Source of the DNA: Candidatus Peregrinibacteria bacterium
GTDB lineage: Bacteria; Patescibacteriota; Gracilibacteria; CAIRYL01; GCA-016699755
Direction: 5' to 3'
DNA length: 64,000 bases
Assembly: GCA_016699755.1 (NCBI GenBank)
Contig: CP065009.1
Span: forward strand, 62,001-126,000
This document shows positions 1 to 9,290 of the stretch, one piece after another. Position 1 is the first letter of the stretch. Every line of letters starts with the position of its first letter. The translations under genes and the position numbers were made by a program. The notes below the pieces were generated by a model. It was not told where the DNA came from, made no database searches, and was given only the letters and a program-made list of their open reading frames with translations.

Positions 1-2411
1 ACGCCCCGGTCTATGGTTTCAAACGGGTCTTTTTCTAAAATTCCTTTTTCTGCATATTTCGGAACATATTGCCCCACGTCGTCTCGAGAGAATCCAAAAG
101 TCATTTGTGTGAGGTCGTTGGTGCCAAACGAGAAAAAATCTGCCTCTTTCGCAATACTTTTTGCTTGGGCGCAAGCGCGTGGAAGTTCGATCATGGTTCC
201 AATTTTGTAGTCGACACGCACTCCTTCTTCTTCAAAAATGTTTTCGGCAACAGCTTCAATTTCCCTGCGACAGTGACTGAGTTCACTCGACATTCCTACA
301 AGCGGAACCATAATTTCGGGGTGGACAGAAACACCACGTTTTTGGGCAGAAATGGCAGCGCCAAGAATAGCGCGAACTTGCATCCGAAGAATTTCTGGTG
401 TGGTAATCAGGAGTCGACATCCACGGTGTCCGAGCATAGGGTTTACCTCTTCGAGTGCTTTGATGCGGTCTTTTGCCTCTTCAAACGAAAGTAAAAATTG
501 CCCTGCAAGTGCTTCGATATCTTTATCTTTTTCTGGAAGAAATTCATGAAGTGGAGGATCTAAAAGCCGAATAGTGACAGGGAGCCCATCCATGGCAGTA
601 AAAATATCTTCGAAATCTTGTCGTTGAAAGGGAAGTAGATGACTGAGCGCATCTTCTCGTTCCTCGTCGGTATGCGCCAAGATCATTTGTCGAATGTGAA
701 AAATGCGTTCATCGGTAAAGAACATGTGCTCTGTTCGGCAGAGTCCAATGCCTTCTGCGCCCAGTTCTCGGGCACGTTTGGCATCTTCTGGGGTATCGGC
801 ATTGGCGCGAATAGATAGTGTTCGAAATTCATCCGCCCATGAGAGAAGGGTTTCTAAATATTCCGAGAGCTTTGCAGGAATGGTGGGAACCGCTCCTTCA
901 TATACTTTTCCGCTTCCACCATCAATGGTAATTATATCTCCCTCTTGAATAATGCGATGTCCGGCAGTCATTTTTTTTGCCTTGGCGTTGACGATCATTT
1001 CTGTAGCGCCAGCAACGCACGGTTTTCCCATTCCTCGGGCAACGACTGCTGCGTGGCTCGCTTTTCCTCCACAGGCAGTAAGAATGCCTTCTGCCTTATT
1101 CATTCCATGAATGTCTTCGGGAGAGGTTTCGCGGCGAATGAGAATCACTTTTTCTCCATTTTCTGCCATTCGTACCGCATCATCCGCAGTAAAAACTGCT
1201 TTTCCACTGGCGGCGCCTGGGCTTGCAGAAATACCACGGGTGAGCTCTGTTGTTTCTGCATTTGGGTCAATTTGCGGATGGAGCAGGGTTTCAATTGTTC
1301 GAACATCTCCTCGAGAAACCGCTTCTTCTTTGGAAATGAGTCCTTCTTGCTTCATTTCTACGGCAATGCGAACTCCTGCCTCTGCTGTTCTTTTTCCGGT
1401 TCGTGTTTGAAGGAGCCAGAGTTTTTTCTCTTCAATGGTAAACTCCACGTCTTGCATGTCACGATTCTCTTGCTCGAGTTTTTCGAGAAGATCTGTGAGC
1501 TGATTAAAGGTTTCGGGGAGAATAGCTTTGAGGTTGTGAATTTCAAGTGGCGTTCGGATGCCGGCGACGACATCTTCTCCTTGGGCGTTTATGAGAAAAT
1601 CACCAAATATTTTTCGTTCTCCTGTTGATGGGTTCCGCGTAAAACAGACTCCTGTTCCACTTGTCTTTCCAGTATTTCCAAAAACCATGAGCTGAATGGT
1701 AACAGCGGTTCCGAGGTTTTCTGGAATACCGTGAATGTGGCGGTAGGTTTTGGCGCGGTTGGACAGCCACGAATCGAATACTGCACTGACTGCGAGAAGG
1801 AGTTGTTCAAACGGATCTTCTGGAATGGGGTTTTTAGTGGTATTAATAATGGCGTGTTCAAATGCTACAATAATTTCTTGTAAGTCATTCGCAGAAAGAT
1901 CGGTGTCTTCTTGTGTGCCAGAACCCTCCTTCTGTTTTTGGAGAATATCGTCAAAAATTTCATAGTCCACGCCAAGCACTACCTCGCCAAACATCTGGAG
2001 AAAACGCCGATGGCAATCTGCTGCAAAGCGCGGATTTTTCGTTTTTTTTGCCATTCCTTGTTCAGTTTTTTTGTTCATTCCGAGGTTTAAAATGGTATCC
2101 ATCATTCCCGGCATAGAAACTTCTGCACCGCTTCTCACCGAAACAAGAAGTGGATTTTCTGTATCTCCCAATTTTTTTCCAGAGCTTTTTTCAAGTTTTT
2201 TAAGAGCGGTAAAAATCTCCTTTTTGAGAGAATCAGAAAGTGTGTTTCCTTCAGAGAAATATGTTTGACATGCTTTGGTGGAAATAACGAATCCGTGCGG
2301 AACAGGGAATTTGAGCTGTGTCATTTGCGCTAAATTTGCCCCTTTTCCTCCAAATATTTTTTTGTCGGGAACGGAGATTTCATCAAAGAAAAACACAGAT
2401 TTATCGGTCAT
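1..2411 (-). CDS. ppdK: Pyruvate, phosphate dikinase (3' end cut by window edge)
   Basis: Interconverts pyruvate, ATP and phosphate with PEP, AMP and PPi, a reversible cytosolic glycolytic step. Translating the minus strand from the ATG at 2411 gives 803 codons before the window edge; the family is about 870-900 residues, so roughly 70 C-terminal residues are missing. The N-terminal ATP-grasp part begins MTDKSVFFFDEISVPDKKIF and contains FGGKGANLAQM and SVRSGAEVSMPGMMDTILNL. The central phosphohistidine segment is GGKASHAAVVARGMGKPCV, with the catalytic His near residue 451. The C-terminal PEP/pyruvate barrel shows GIGLCRTEHMFF and SFGTNDLTQMTFGFSRDDVG. The phospho-carrier motif reads CGGKASHA where most homologues have GGMTSHA. 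The family assignment is certain. No partner gene lies beside it; the next gene is divergent. Confidence 0.96.
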   Translation of the reverse strand, partial: MTDKSVFFFDEISVPDKKIFGGKGANLAQMTQLKFPVPHGFVISTKACQTYFSEGNTLSDSLKKEIFTALKKLEKSSGKKLGDTENPLLVSVRSGAEVSMPGMMDTILNLGMNKKTEQGMAKKTKNPRFAADCHRRFLQMFGEVVLGVDYEIFDDILQKQKEGSGTQEDTDLSANDLQEIIVAFEHAIINTTKNPIPEDPFEQLLLAVSAVFDSWLSNRAKTYRHIHGIPENLGTAVTIQLMVFGNTGKTSGTGVCFTRNPSTGERKIFGDFLINAQGEDVVAGIRTPLEIHNLKAILPETFNQLTDLLEKLEQENRDMQDVEFTIEEKKLWLLQTRTGKRTAEAGVRIAVEMKQEGLISKEEAVSRGDVRTIETLLHPQIDPNAETTELTRGISASPGAASGKAVFTADDAVRMAENGEKVILIRRETSPEDIHGMNKAEGILTACGGKASHAAVVARGMGKPCVAGATEMIVNAKAKKMTAGHRIIQEGDIITIDGGSGKVYEGAVPTIPAKLSEYLETLLSWADEFRTLSIRANADTPEDAKRARELGAEGIGLCRTEHMFFTDERIFHIRQMILAHTDEEREDALSHLLPFQRQDFEDIFTAMDGLPVTIRLLDPPLHEFLPEKDKDIEALAGQFLLSFEEAKDRIKALEEVNPMLGHRGCRLLITTPEILRMQVRAILGAAISAQKRGVSVHPEIMVPLVGMSSELSHCRREIEAVAENIFEEEGVRVDYKIGTMIELPRACAQAKSIAKEADFFSFGTNDLTQMTFGFSRDDVGQYVPKYAEKGILEKDPFETIDRG

Positions 2412-2599
2412 CTTTCTGAAAAACAGTGCTTGTAATATTGCGGAAAAATTGTTTTCTCCGAAAGAAAATGAAGTGTTTCATGGGGAACAACAGGATTACA
2501 AAAAGTATTTTATATTTTTTTTACTTCCGATTCTCGTTTTCTTGAGTTTTTCCGAAGAAAAAACCAAAATGCCAAGGTCATTCCATCCGACACTCTCCC

Positions 2600-4237
2600 A
2601 TGAAACCCCGTATTCTTTTTGTTGAACCTCAGGAAGATATCGATGATATTTCCCGAAAAATAGCCACTCTGGGGAGTGAGACAGTTTTTTTGGTGGTTCC
2701 GATTCAGGCGGTGCTTTTTCAGAGCATTATTAGTGTAAAAATTCTTTCTCTCAATACAGAACGGGCGGGGAAAATACTGCTGATTGTGACTCGTGATCCT
2801 ACTGGAATTTCTTTTTGTGAACGTCTCAACATTGCTCACGCGCCAGATTTGGAGCATTTGGAAGAGCTTCCTATTGAACGGACACTTCGGGAGAGAAAGG
2901 AGAAACAGGAAAATTCTAAGCCTATTCGGGTACGCTCTTTTTCCAAAGAACACCAAAAGAAAGCTGAACGAGTCTCTTCTCTCAGGGAGGTGGAGCAGAA
3001 GAGGCGAGAAATTCTCGAACTCCTGAGTCGTCCAAATCGAACACTTCTTTTTATCATTGGAGGTATTTCCTTTGCTCTCTTTCTTTTTATCACTACTCTC
3101 ACATTGCCGGGGGCAACTATTCTCATTTCTCCACAGAAAAAAATTATTGAAGTGACCACCAATATAACCCTTGTTCCCGAGCTTTCTGAAAATACAACCG
3201 ATTCTTGGCGACAGCAAACTGTCCCTTTCACCCCCATTGAGTCGATATTTGAAAAAAATATTCCATTTGAAACGGTGACGAGTATTTTTACTGGAAAATC
3301 TGCTTCGGGAACACTAAGGGTAATGAATACTCTTTCAGAAGAAATTTCATTACGTCCAGGAACTCGTTTCCAAACGAGCGATGGTGTTATTTTTCGTTCG
3401 GAATCTTGGCTTCGTCTTCGTCCAAATCAAGAGGTAAATATTCCTGTTGTTGCCGATGAACGAGATACTTTTGGAAGCTATATTGGAGACAAAGGGAATA
3501 TTCAGCCGCCACAAAAACTTATTATCCCAGGACTTCCAAGTCCTACACGCGAGCATGTTTGGGGAGAGATTTCTGAGCCATTTACGGGGGGGGTTGATGG
3601 TTTTGTTCCAGTAGTTTCTGAGGAGGATCTCGACTTGGCTCGACGACAAATTCAAGAAATGATTTTGCGAGATGCAAAAAAAGATTCTGATATTTTTGTG
3701 GAACGAAAAAATCGTCTTGAAAATACCGATCTCGTTCTCTTACCCGGACAAGAGTTTTTGGAAACAGAAGTGCTCGAAATTGATCTTCCGGAGGAAATGA
3801 TTGGAAAAAATGTTTCGCGATTTCCAGTACGCTCTCGAATGCGAGTGCGCATGGTGGCATTTTCCAAGTCGGATGTTGTTTCCATTCTTCGGGAGGCACT
3901 CGAAAAAATCGTTGATCCTGGAATGCACCTCGCCTCCTTAGAAACCGAAAATATTTTTCCAGAAGTTCTCTCTGTTTCTCCCAAAAAAGATCGCATAAAA
4001 GTAACGGTTTCGGTTCGAGGAGTGGAACAATATCTTATTGAGCCAAGCACTGTTGACGGAGTTCGTTTTGTCAATCGTTTAAAAGCAGAGGTACAGGGAA
4101 GGTCAATTCCTGAAGCAAAACGTATTCTTGAGAATTTTCAGGAGGTTGCCGTTGTTAATATTTCTCTCTGGCCTCCATTTTTTGGAAGAATTCCTCGCTT
4201 GCCAGAAAACATCTCTGTGAAGCTTATGGAGCAATAA
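2600..4237 (+). CDS. Patescibacterial membrane protein, baseplate J/gp47-like
   Basis: A 545-residue protein of a type often annotated as 'baseplate J/gp47 family' in CPR genomes; its function is unknown. Residues 1-90 look like a small Rossmann-like domain, with patterns such as ETVFLVVPIQAVLFQS and ILLIVTRDPTGISF. A charged linker (about 95-145) leads to one transmembrane helix near 152-172 (IIGGISFALFLFITTLTL). The remaining 370 residues should face outward. Within them, about 235-320 resemble the 'jelly-roll' stretch of the J-like family (SLRPGTRFQTSDGVIFRS, then a GSYIGDKGNIQP segment). The topology suggests a membrane-anchored envelope protein rather than a phage part. The gene overlaps the convergent glycoside hydrolase gene by 14 bp. 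The start is the first ATG after the divergent ppdK gene; a start a few codons downstream cannot be excluded. Confidence 0.7.
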   Translation: MKPRILFVEPQEDIDDISRKIATLGSETVFLVVPIQAVLFQSIISVKILSLNTERAGKILLIVTRDPTGISFCERLNIAHAPDLEHLEELPIERTLRERKEKQENSKPIRVRSFSKEHQKKAERVSSLREVEQKRREILELLSRPNRTLLFIIGGISFALFLFITTLTLPGATILISPQKKIIEVTTNITLVPELSENTTDSWRQQTVPFTPIESIFEKNIPFETVTSIFTGKSASGTLRVMNTLSEEISLRPGTRFQTSDGVIFRSESWLRLRPNQEVNIPVVADERDTFGSYIGDKGNIQPPQKLIIPGLPSPTREHVWGEISEPFTGGVDGFVPVVSEEDLDLARRQIQEMILRDAKKDSDIFVERKNRLENTDLVLLPGQEFLETEVLEIDLPEEMIGKNVSRFPVRSRMRVRMVAFSKSDVVSILREALEKIVDPGMHLASLETENIFPEVLSVSPKKDRIKVTVSVRGVEQYLIEPSTVDGVRFVNRLKAEVQGRSIPEAKRILENFQEVAVVNISLWPPFFGRIPRLPENISVKLMEQ

Positions 4238-5393
4238 AAAATGGATTGGTGCGACTTTGTATTTGTTGCAACGTATTTATAAGGAGGAGATTCCAGCTGA
4301 TAAAATTTGGTGCTGCTAAGGGAAGCCCTGTTTCTGCGTCGTAGTTTTCGTGCATTCCTCCACTCTGCTGAATATCTTGCACACAGATGCGAATTATTTT
4401 TTCAGCAATTTTCTCTGCCTCATCCCAGTATCCGTAGTTTCCGAGGGAAATAATATAAAAATAGGTGGCGATTGGCCATATTGGTCCTTGCCAATTGGAG
4501 TGTGGCTTTATGATATTTGCATTATTGTAGAATGGATCATCTTTGCTGAGACTCCGTATGCCGTGGGGCGAAAGCATTTTTTCCTCGTTCAAAAGATAAT
4601 GTTTAAAAAAAGTATCTGCCTGCTCTTGGCTTGCTATGCCTGCCCAAAATGGATGAATTGATGAATAGGAAACAACAGGAATAAAGCGTTCGTTTTGAAG
4701 ATTGATGTTGAAAAATCCTTCATCACTTTGGCTCCAAAGGTGTTGGAGAATGGCGTTATTCAGTATTTCCGACTTCTTTTTCCACAGCAGAGCATCTCCT
4801 TCTTTTTTAAGGGCGATTGCTATTTGTCTCATTGCCCTATATTCCAAGAGGGAGAAAACATTGAAATCAACAGCGAGAACAGATTTTTCGGGATAATGGA
4901 GAAGGGCAGGATTATTATCTGCCCCCGATTCCATGCTGTCTGTCCAGCATCCTAAGTGAAATTTTTCGATAAAATATCCGTTATATTCTCGATAGAGAAC
5001 TATTTTTTTGAGTTTTTCGTAAAGATGTTGAGTAATCCAAGAAAAATCATTCAAAAAATTACTTGCATGAAAACAGCCCTGTGCAAGTACTGGTTTTATT
5101 TGTTTGAGACGAGGATCTAGTCCATTTGGAGTGATACAGCCAGAAACAAAACCTTGATTTTCTGCATTTTCGAGGTAGTTGAGTGCCCAATTTTTTAGAA
5201 AAATAGCTTCGGAGGGAATTTCAGCGGCGAGTGCCATTCCCATGAAAAATGCATCCCAGTCCCACTGCTCTTCGTAGGGACCGCCGGGAACGAGATAATC
5301 ATGCCTCAGAATACCTTTTCCTTTTCGTTTTACGAGAGATTTGAAGGGCGCCATGTATTTTTGAATGTCTTCTTGAAGCGTATTTTGTGGCAT
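4224..5393 (-). CDS. Trehalase/GH63-like (alpha/alpha)6 glycoside hydrolase
   Basis: 389 residues, with no signal peptide, so probably cytosolic. The sequence carries the hallmarks of the GH37/GH63 superfamily of inverting alpha-glycosidases: EEQWDWDAFFMGMALA near the N-terminus, GCWTDSMESGADN in the centre (the Trp/Asp stretch holding the catalytic acid in relatives), SNWQGPIWPIATYF and a C-terminal MHENYDAETG. Characterised members of this size include GH63 mannosylglycerate/glucosylglycerate hydrolases, besides trehalases and glucosidases. The gene lies 55 bp downstream of, and on the same strand as, a GT-A glycosyltransferase that resembles phosphoglycerate glycosyltransferases. The pair could therefore make and break one compatible solute; this is inference from context. 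Substrate cannot be read from the sequence. The start at 5393 leaves MPQNTLQEDIQKYM ahead of the fold, and an internal ATG 12 codons later is possible. Confidence 0.75.
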   Translation of the reverse strand: MPQNTLQEDIQKYMAPFKSLVKRKGKGILRHDYLVPGGPYEEQWDWDAFFMGMALAAEIPSEAIFLKNWALNYLENAENQGFVSGCITPNGLDPRLKQIKPVLAQGCFHASNFLNDFSWITQHLYEKLKKIVLYREYNGYFIEKFHLGCWTDSMESGADNNPALLHYPEKSVLAVDFNVFSLLEYRAMRQIAIALKKEGDALLWKKKSEILNNAILQHLWSQSDEGFFNINLQNERFIPVVSYSSIHPFWAGIASQEQADTFFKHYLLNEEKMLSPHGIRSLSKDDPFYNNANIIKPHSNWQGPIWPIATYFYIISLGNYGYWDEAEKIAEKIIRICVQDIQQSGGMHENYDAETGLPLAAPNFISWNLLLINTLQQIQSRTNPFFIAP

Positions 5394-5448
5394 CTGTTCT
5401 CACAAAAGAAAAATAAAATCTGATCTTTGTTATTCGTGAGGAAATATA

Positions 5449-6534
5449 TCAAATCTTTAGAACTTTTTCTTTCCGCAGGACATCTATGCTGGGAATGAGT
5501 CGGCTTGGTTCGATAATCATCTTTTCATTCTTCAGTGCTTTTGGACCAGGATTTGTATCTGGGTCGTGAATAGCATATATGGGCTCTTCTCCAGCCCTCT
5601 TTATTATATCTTCGTTTATTCGTGTTATATCACCTATTCCCATTTCGGAAAGAAGTTTTTTCTGTTGAGCAATAATGTACACTGTCCGACAGATATCAGT
5701 ATACATACCACCTCCTTCTTTTATATTCGTGTTCTTTCCGTCAATTCGTGGTTCTACTGCTTCAATTTGGTAGCGTTGAAGATTTCTCTCGACTTGCCCC
5801 ATGCCAAGTACCATTTCGATGGAATATCCAGTCGCCATAACCAATTGATTAATATATTTGCTTTTTATGCCATATTCACCAGTGAGAAGCCATCGATCAT
5901 ATTGAAGACCTTGGGTATATCGCTTCGAGTTCTCACCCATAATGGAGAGAGTGTTGAGAAAGGTGAGAATAGGCTGATTATTCCTTCCATTTTTTGCCAT
6001 CTTAACGGCATCAAGATCGGGTCTTTGTTTTTGCGCCCACGCCATATAGCGAATGGGGTCGTACTCTTGTCCGATATTTGTGATATCGCTATCAATTTGC
6101 GCTACAAATAATTCCGGATGTTTTTCTTTTTGCAATTGAATATAGGCAGCAAGCATAGTGAGTCCTTTTCCGCGAATTTGATCGAGAGATTCCGCCTGTA
6201 AAATATCGAGAAAACGAGGGACATCGAGACAGGAATTTAGAACATCTTCTTGAAGAAGTGGGAAAATATCGAATGATTTCATAATTTCATTTCCGTGGTC
6301 ATTCTCATCGTCTTCGGTAACGCTTATGGCAGTGATATTTTCTGCTGGCACCTTGAGGTTCTCAATAAGATACTCGGCGGTGCGCCCGATGGTTTCTCCC
6401 TGTTTGTATACAGGGAGGACTATTCTGTATAATTGCAAAATATTGTTGATTTTTTCGCGTGTTTCGTTAACGACGTTGTGAATACTCTCACCATCTGTGT
6501 TCAAGAGAGGAGTTCTTTCTTGTTCTTCTTGCAT
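5449..6534 (-). CDS. GT-A glycosyltransferase, glycosyl-3-phosphoglycerate synthase-like
   Basis: The N-terminal nucleotide-sugar half begins YRIVLPVYKQGETIGRTAEY, includes a GKGLTMLAAY segment and has the metal-binding DxD as VAQIDSDITN near residue 147. The C-terminal half has MATGYSIEMVLGMGQVERN and IEAVEPRIDGKNTNIKEGGG, which resemble the acceptor region of glucosyl- and mannosyl-3-phosphoglycerate synthases (GT81/GT55). I therefore infer a cytosolic enzyme making a glycosylglycerate-type solute, with the GH63-like gene downstream as the matching hydrolase. A plain hexosyltransferase of unknown acceptor is the alternative. An upstream in-frame ATG at 6675 would add 47 residues, but the ATG at 6534 has a good ribosome site (CTAGGGAAAATATG) and fits the fold better, giving 361 residues. 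Upstream lies an IS256 relic on the other strand. Confidence 0.65.
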   Translation of the reverse strand: MQEEQERTPLLNTDGESIHNVVNETREKINNILQLYRIVLPVYKQGETIGRTAEYLIENLKVPAENITAISVTEDDENDHGNEIMKSFDIFPLLQEDVLNSCLDVPRFLDILQAESLDQIRGKGLTMLAAYIQLQKEKHPELFVAQIDSDITNIGQEYDPIRYMAWAQKQRPDLDAVKMAKNGRNNQPILTFLNTLSIMGENSKRYTQGLQYDRWLLTGEYGIKSKYINQLVMATGYSIEMVLGMGQVERNLQRYQIEAVEPRIDGKNTNIKEGGGMYTDICRTVYIIAQQKKLLSEMGIGDITRINEDIIKRAGEEPIYAIHDPDTNPGPKALKNEKMIIEPSRLIPSIDVLRKEKVLKI

Positions 6535-6779
6535 ATTTTCCCTAGAAACAAATGCATGTTCAATTTTGTTTCTATTTAAAGTTAAAGTATTTAGACGGGA
6601 AACAATTTCGACTCTCATGTTTTTTAAAAAATGAAAAATCGAATATATATTTCGCATTCTTTTTCGTGAAGTCAATAAAAAATATGATAAGGTAATACTT
6701 TTTTATAATTCTCTGTTTTAAAAGAACTCGTGCAGATACATACTGTTCGGAAAAAAGTAGTGTAGCTTTTATTGTGTTC

Positions 6780-7470
6780 GGGGTATGGAATAATAGAAAT
6801 ACTTCCTTGGGAAACGGATACTGATTCAGAGAAGAACAAGGGGAATGGGTACTCCGAAGAAGGCTCCCATGCATGGAAGGAGACCTTCTCTGATCTCATC
6901 AGTCGCGGGCTGAACCAGATTAACCTTGTGATCTCCGATGAACTCAAGGGGATTACTGAAACCACAGAGGAATATTACCACGGAGGAAAACACTAATTGT
7001 GTCTGATCCACCGGAAACGGAATCTGATTAGCCGACAAAAAGAAAGAGTTCTCCGATGACTTCAGCCATGTCTTTTCCGTTGACGATCCGGAAAACAGTA
7101 TCGAAAGGATCGAAGAAAGGCTCATATTCTTTACGGAGAAATGGAAGCCGCACATCTCAATATCGATTCCTGTCTTGAGACCGGAAAGCTCAAAAACTAT
7201 GCCGCCTTTCTCCATTTCCCCGAAGAAATACGAAGGATGGTCTACACTACCAATTGGATCGAGAGGCTTAATACTCATAGCAGAAAGATCACCCAACGAG
7301 TCCCTGTATTTCCGACACTGGACTCACTGCTCAACCTCGTTTTTATGGTGACCCAGCACTTTGAAGACGGACCGTACAAACGGCACATTCCTGCTTTTTA
7401 TAAACACCTCAAACCTTCCCATTCTGACCTCGGACATAATCTTCTGGACATTACCGAAAAAAAGATATGA
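6780..7470 (+). pseudogene. IS256-family transposase relic, several frameshifts
   Basis: Fragments of an IS256 (Transposase_mut, DDE type) transposase can be pieced together across different frames. The first, about 6780-6993, carries SHAWKETFSDLISRGLNQIN and LVISDELKGI, matching the region of the second catalytic Asp (usually xVISDxHxGL). After a stop, the next piece near 6996-7055 reads CLIHRKRNLISRQK, the conserved C-x2-H-x2-R-N stretch. Another frame near 7055-7130 reads DDFSHVFSVDDPENSIERI. The last piece, 7141-7470, contains FPEEIRRMVYTTNWIERLNT, the conserved region with the final Glu, and runs to the C-terminus. The N-terminal third is missing and no terminal inverted repeats are recognisable, so the element is dead. 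A 156-codon antisense frame over the same region is a shadow. Confidence 0.85.
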
Positions 7471-7575
7471 ATAAGAAACCATAAGTCAGAAACCGTCCTT
7501 ACAGGATTTACGAGCGTTGGATATTTTTTGGCAATGAGATATCCAATAACGAGCATGGTGAGATTAGCAAGAATT
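7471..7575. other. Short gap after IS256 relic; possible gene remnant
   Basis: Between the transposase relic and the tyrA-pheA stop there is no full gene. Read on the minus strand, about 7505-7575 gives a short hydrophobic stretch (NLTMLVIGYLIAKKYPTL) that could be the remnant of a membrane-protein gene cut by the IS256 insertion. The segment also contains an 8-bp inverted repeat (TTGGATAT/ATATCCAA, about 7515-7545). Neither is strong evidence. Confidence 0.2.
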
Positions 7576-9237
7576 CTATTTCTCTAGTGTTCCTTCTACG
7601 GAGTATTGCCCCAGTATTTTTCCATTTTCTGTTTTTTCCCGAAACCCTTTTTTCCAGTCTTCGCTTATTCCTCCTTCAAAATCCACAAAAAAAGCATATT
7701 CCGAAAAATTATTTCCCACCGGTCTCGACTCAATACGAAGGAGATTTTTTCCTGCATCCGAAAATACCTTGAGTGCAGAAAGAAGAGCGCTGGGTTTGTT
7801 CTTGAGTTCAAAAAAGACGGACGTTATTCCTTCATTTTTTTCTATCACATCTTCTAGGCATCGTTTTCGAATAAGTCCAAATCGAGTTGTGTTTCCTGAA
7901 ATATCGGCAATATTTTTTGCAAGAAGAGAGAAATACGCAGATTCTGCGGCAAGACGACTACAGAGTGCAGCTGAATTTTTTGTTTTTTCAGCGTGGATTA
8001 CCGATTCTGCTGTGCTAGCAACGGTAACAATATCCGCGTTTGGGTATTGCTGATGAAGAAAGGTTCCGCATTGTGCAATAGCTTCGGGGTGTCCGAATAT
8101 TTTTTCTACCTTTTTTGTTGAAAGGGGCGCAGCAAGAATGTGGTGAATAGGAAATTCAAATACGCGCTCAATCCAGAAATCATTTTCTGCAACACCGTTC
8201 CATACCTGTCGAACACTTCCTGAAATGCTATTTTCGAGGGGGAGAAAAGCAAAATCAATTTCGTCTTTTTTTAGGGCAGAGAGAACAGAAGAAAAGTTAG
8301 GAAAAAGTGCTCGAGGTTCTTGCGCAAAAAACATTTGTCCTGCGAGATCTGACCAAGTGTACTTTGGTCCCAAGAGACCAATCTTCCCCTTGGTGCTTTC
8401 CTCATTGGTATCTTTTGATACATGTTCTTCTGATGACAGAAGGGCAATAATTCGATCACTCTCTTCTTGCGCCTTTTTGCAAAAATCTCCAAAGAATTTT
8501 CTGTTTTTTCGAAAGTGCTCTTCAAATTCCGATTGATTGCCCTCAAAGAGGTGTTGCGCGTTTTTCAGAAAATCTGCAATTGTTTTTCGAGAAGCTTCTG
8601 ATCCATAGACAATTTCTCCATAGAGCAATTCATTTTGTCCTAAAATTCTCCCGACAATATTCATTTGCAAATGATAAACCGGACTCGAAATATCGAGGAG
8701 TTCTGCAACAGAAACACCGCTTTTTGCAATGGTTTCGGCAAACGCATTTTCCAAAAAATGCTGAAGTCCCTGAATAATTCCCATGCATTGATCGTGCTTT
8801 TTTTCGTCCATTTCCAAAATCCGGAATTCCTGAAATATCTCGCGTATTTTCGGAAGCCATGCCTCTCCTCGTCCGTGGCAAAAGACAACAGGTTGGTTTG
8901 GAAGAATATTTCGTGGACCAAAAAGTGGATGGCATCCCAACACTTCTCCCGAAAAAGCTTGCAGCATGCTTTTTAATGGAGCTTCTTTTGTGGAGCAAAA
9001 ATCCATAAGGAGCGATTCCTTTTTTAGGTGTGGTGCTACGATTTGGCAAACTTCTTCTATTGCCGAAATGGGAACTGAGAGAATCACAATATCCGATTTT
9101 TTTGCGAGCTCTTCATGAGAGAGTGGAGTTGTTCTTCCAGAAATGAGCACCCCATGTCCTTTTCTTTCAAAGTGTTCTGCAAAAGCAGAGCCAAATTCAC
9201 CCGTTCCGCCCACAATCCCAATGGTTTCTTTTTGCAT
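7576..9237 (-). CDS. Bifunctional prephenate dehydrogenase-prephenate dehydratase fusion
   Basis: One chain appears to hold both terminal branches of aromatic amino-acid synthesis. Residues about 5-270 are TyrA-like, with an NAD-binding GIVGGTGEFGSAFAEHF, ILSVPISAIEEV and a substrate-region CHPLFGPRN; this part would make 4-hydroxyphenylpyruvate. Residues about 288-460 are PheA-type prephenate dehydratase, from KIGLLGPKYTWSDLAG to GNTTRFGLI with the catalytic TRF triplet. A C-terminal ACT domain (about 465-553) carries the phenylalanine-binding IESRP motif, so feedback by Phe is expected. No chorismate mutase domain is visible. An ATG at 9327 is possible but overlaps the upstream gene; the ATG at 9237, preceded by CCAAGG eight bases upstream, is preferred (553 residues). 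It is the last gene of a proC-oxidoreductase-tyrA/pheA run. Confidence 0.9.
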   Translation of the reverse strand: MQKETIGIVGGTGEFGSAFAEHFERKGHGVLISGRTTPLSHEELAKKSDIVILSVPISAIEEVCQIVAPHLKKESLLMDFCSTKEAPLKSMLQAFSGEVLGCHPLFGPRNILPNQPVVFCHGRGEAWLPKIREIFQEFRILEMDEKKHDQCMGIIQGLQHFLENAFAETIAKSGVSVAELLDISSPVYHLQMNIVGRILGQNELLYGEIVYGSEASRKTIADFLKNAQHLFEGNQSEFEEHFRKNRKFFGDFCKKAQEESDRIIALLSSEEHVSKDTNEESTKGKIGLLGPKYTWSDLAGQMFFAQEPRALFPNFSSVLSALKKDEIDFAFLPLENSISGSVRQVWNGVAENDFWIERVFEFPIHHILAAPLSTKKVEKIFGHPEAIAQCGTFLHQQYPNADIVTVASTAESVIHAEKTKNSAALCSRLAAESAYFSLLAKNIADISGNTTRFGLIRKRCLEDVIEKNEGITSVFFELKNKPSALLSALKVFSDAGKNLLRIESRPVGNNFSEYAFFVDFEGGISEDWKKGFREKTENGKILGQYSVEGTLEK

Positions 9238-9290
9238 TTTTTGCATCCTTGGCATCATACCAAGAAATTCCCTCATTGAGAAAGAGAGGA

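Noticed and set aside
2600..4237. Phage baseplate gene
   Set aside because: Only a weak J-like stretch is present, with a membrane helix and no other phage genes nearby; CPR chromosomes commonly have this membrane protein.
6826..7296. 156-codon minus-strand frame
   Set aside because: It is antisense to the IS256 transposase fragments, whose conserved motifs are on the plus strand; its product has no family features.
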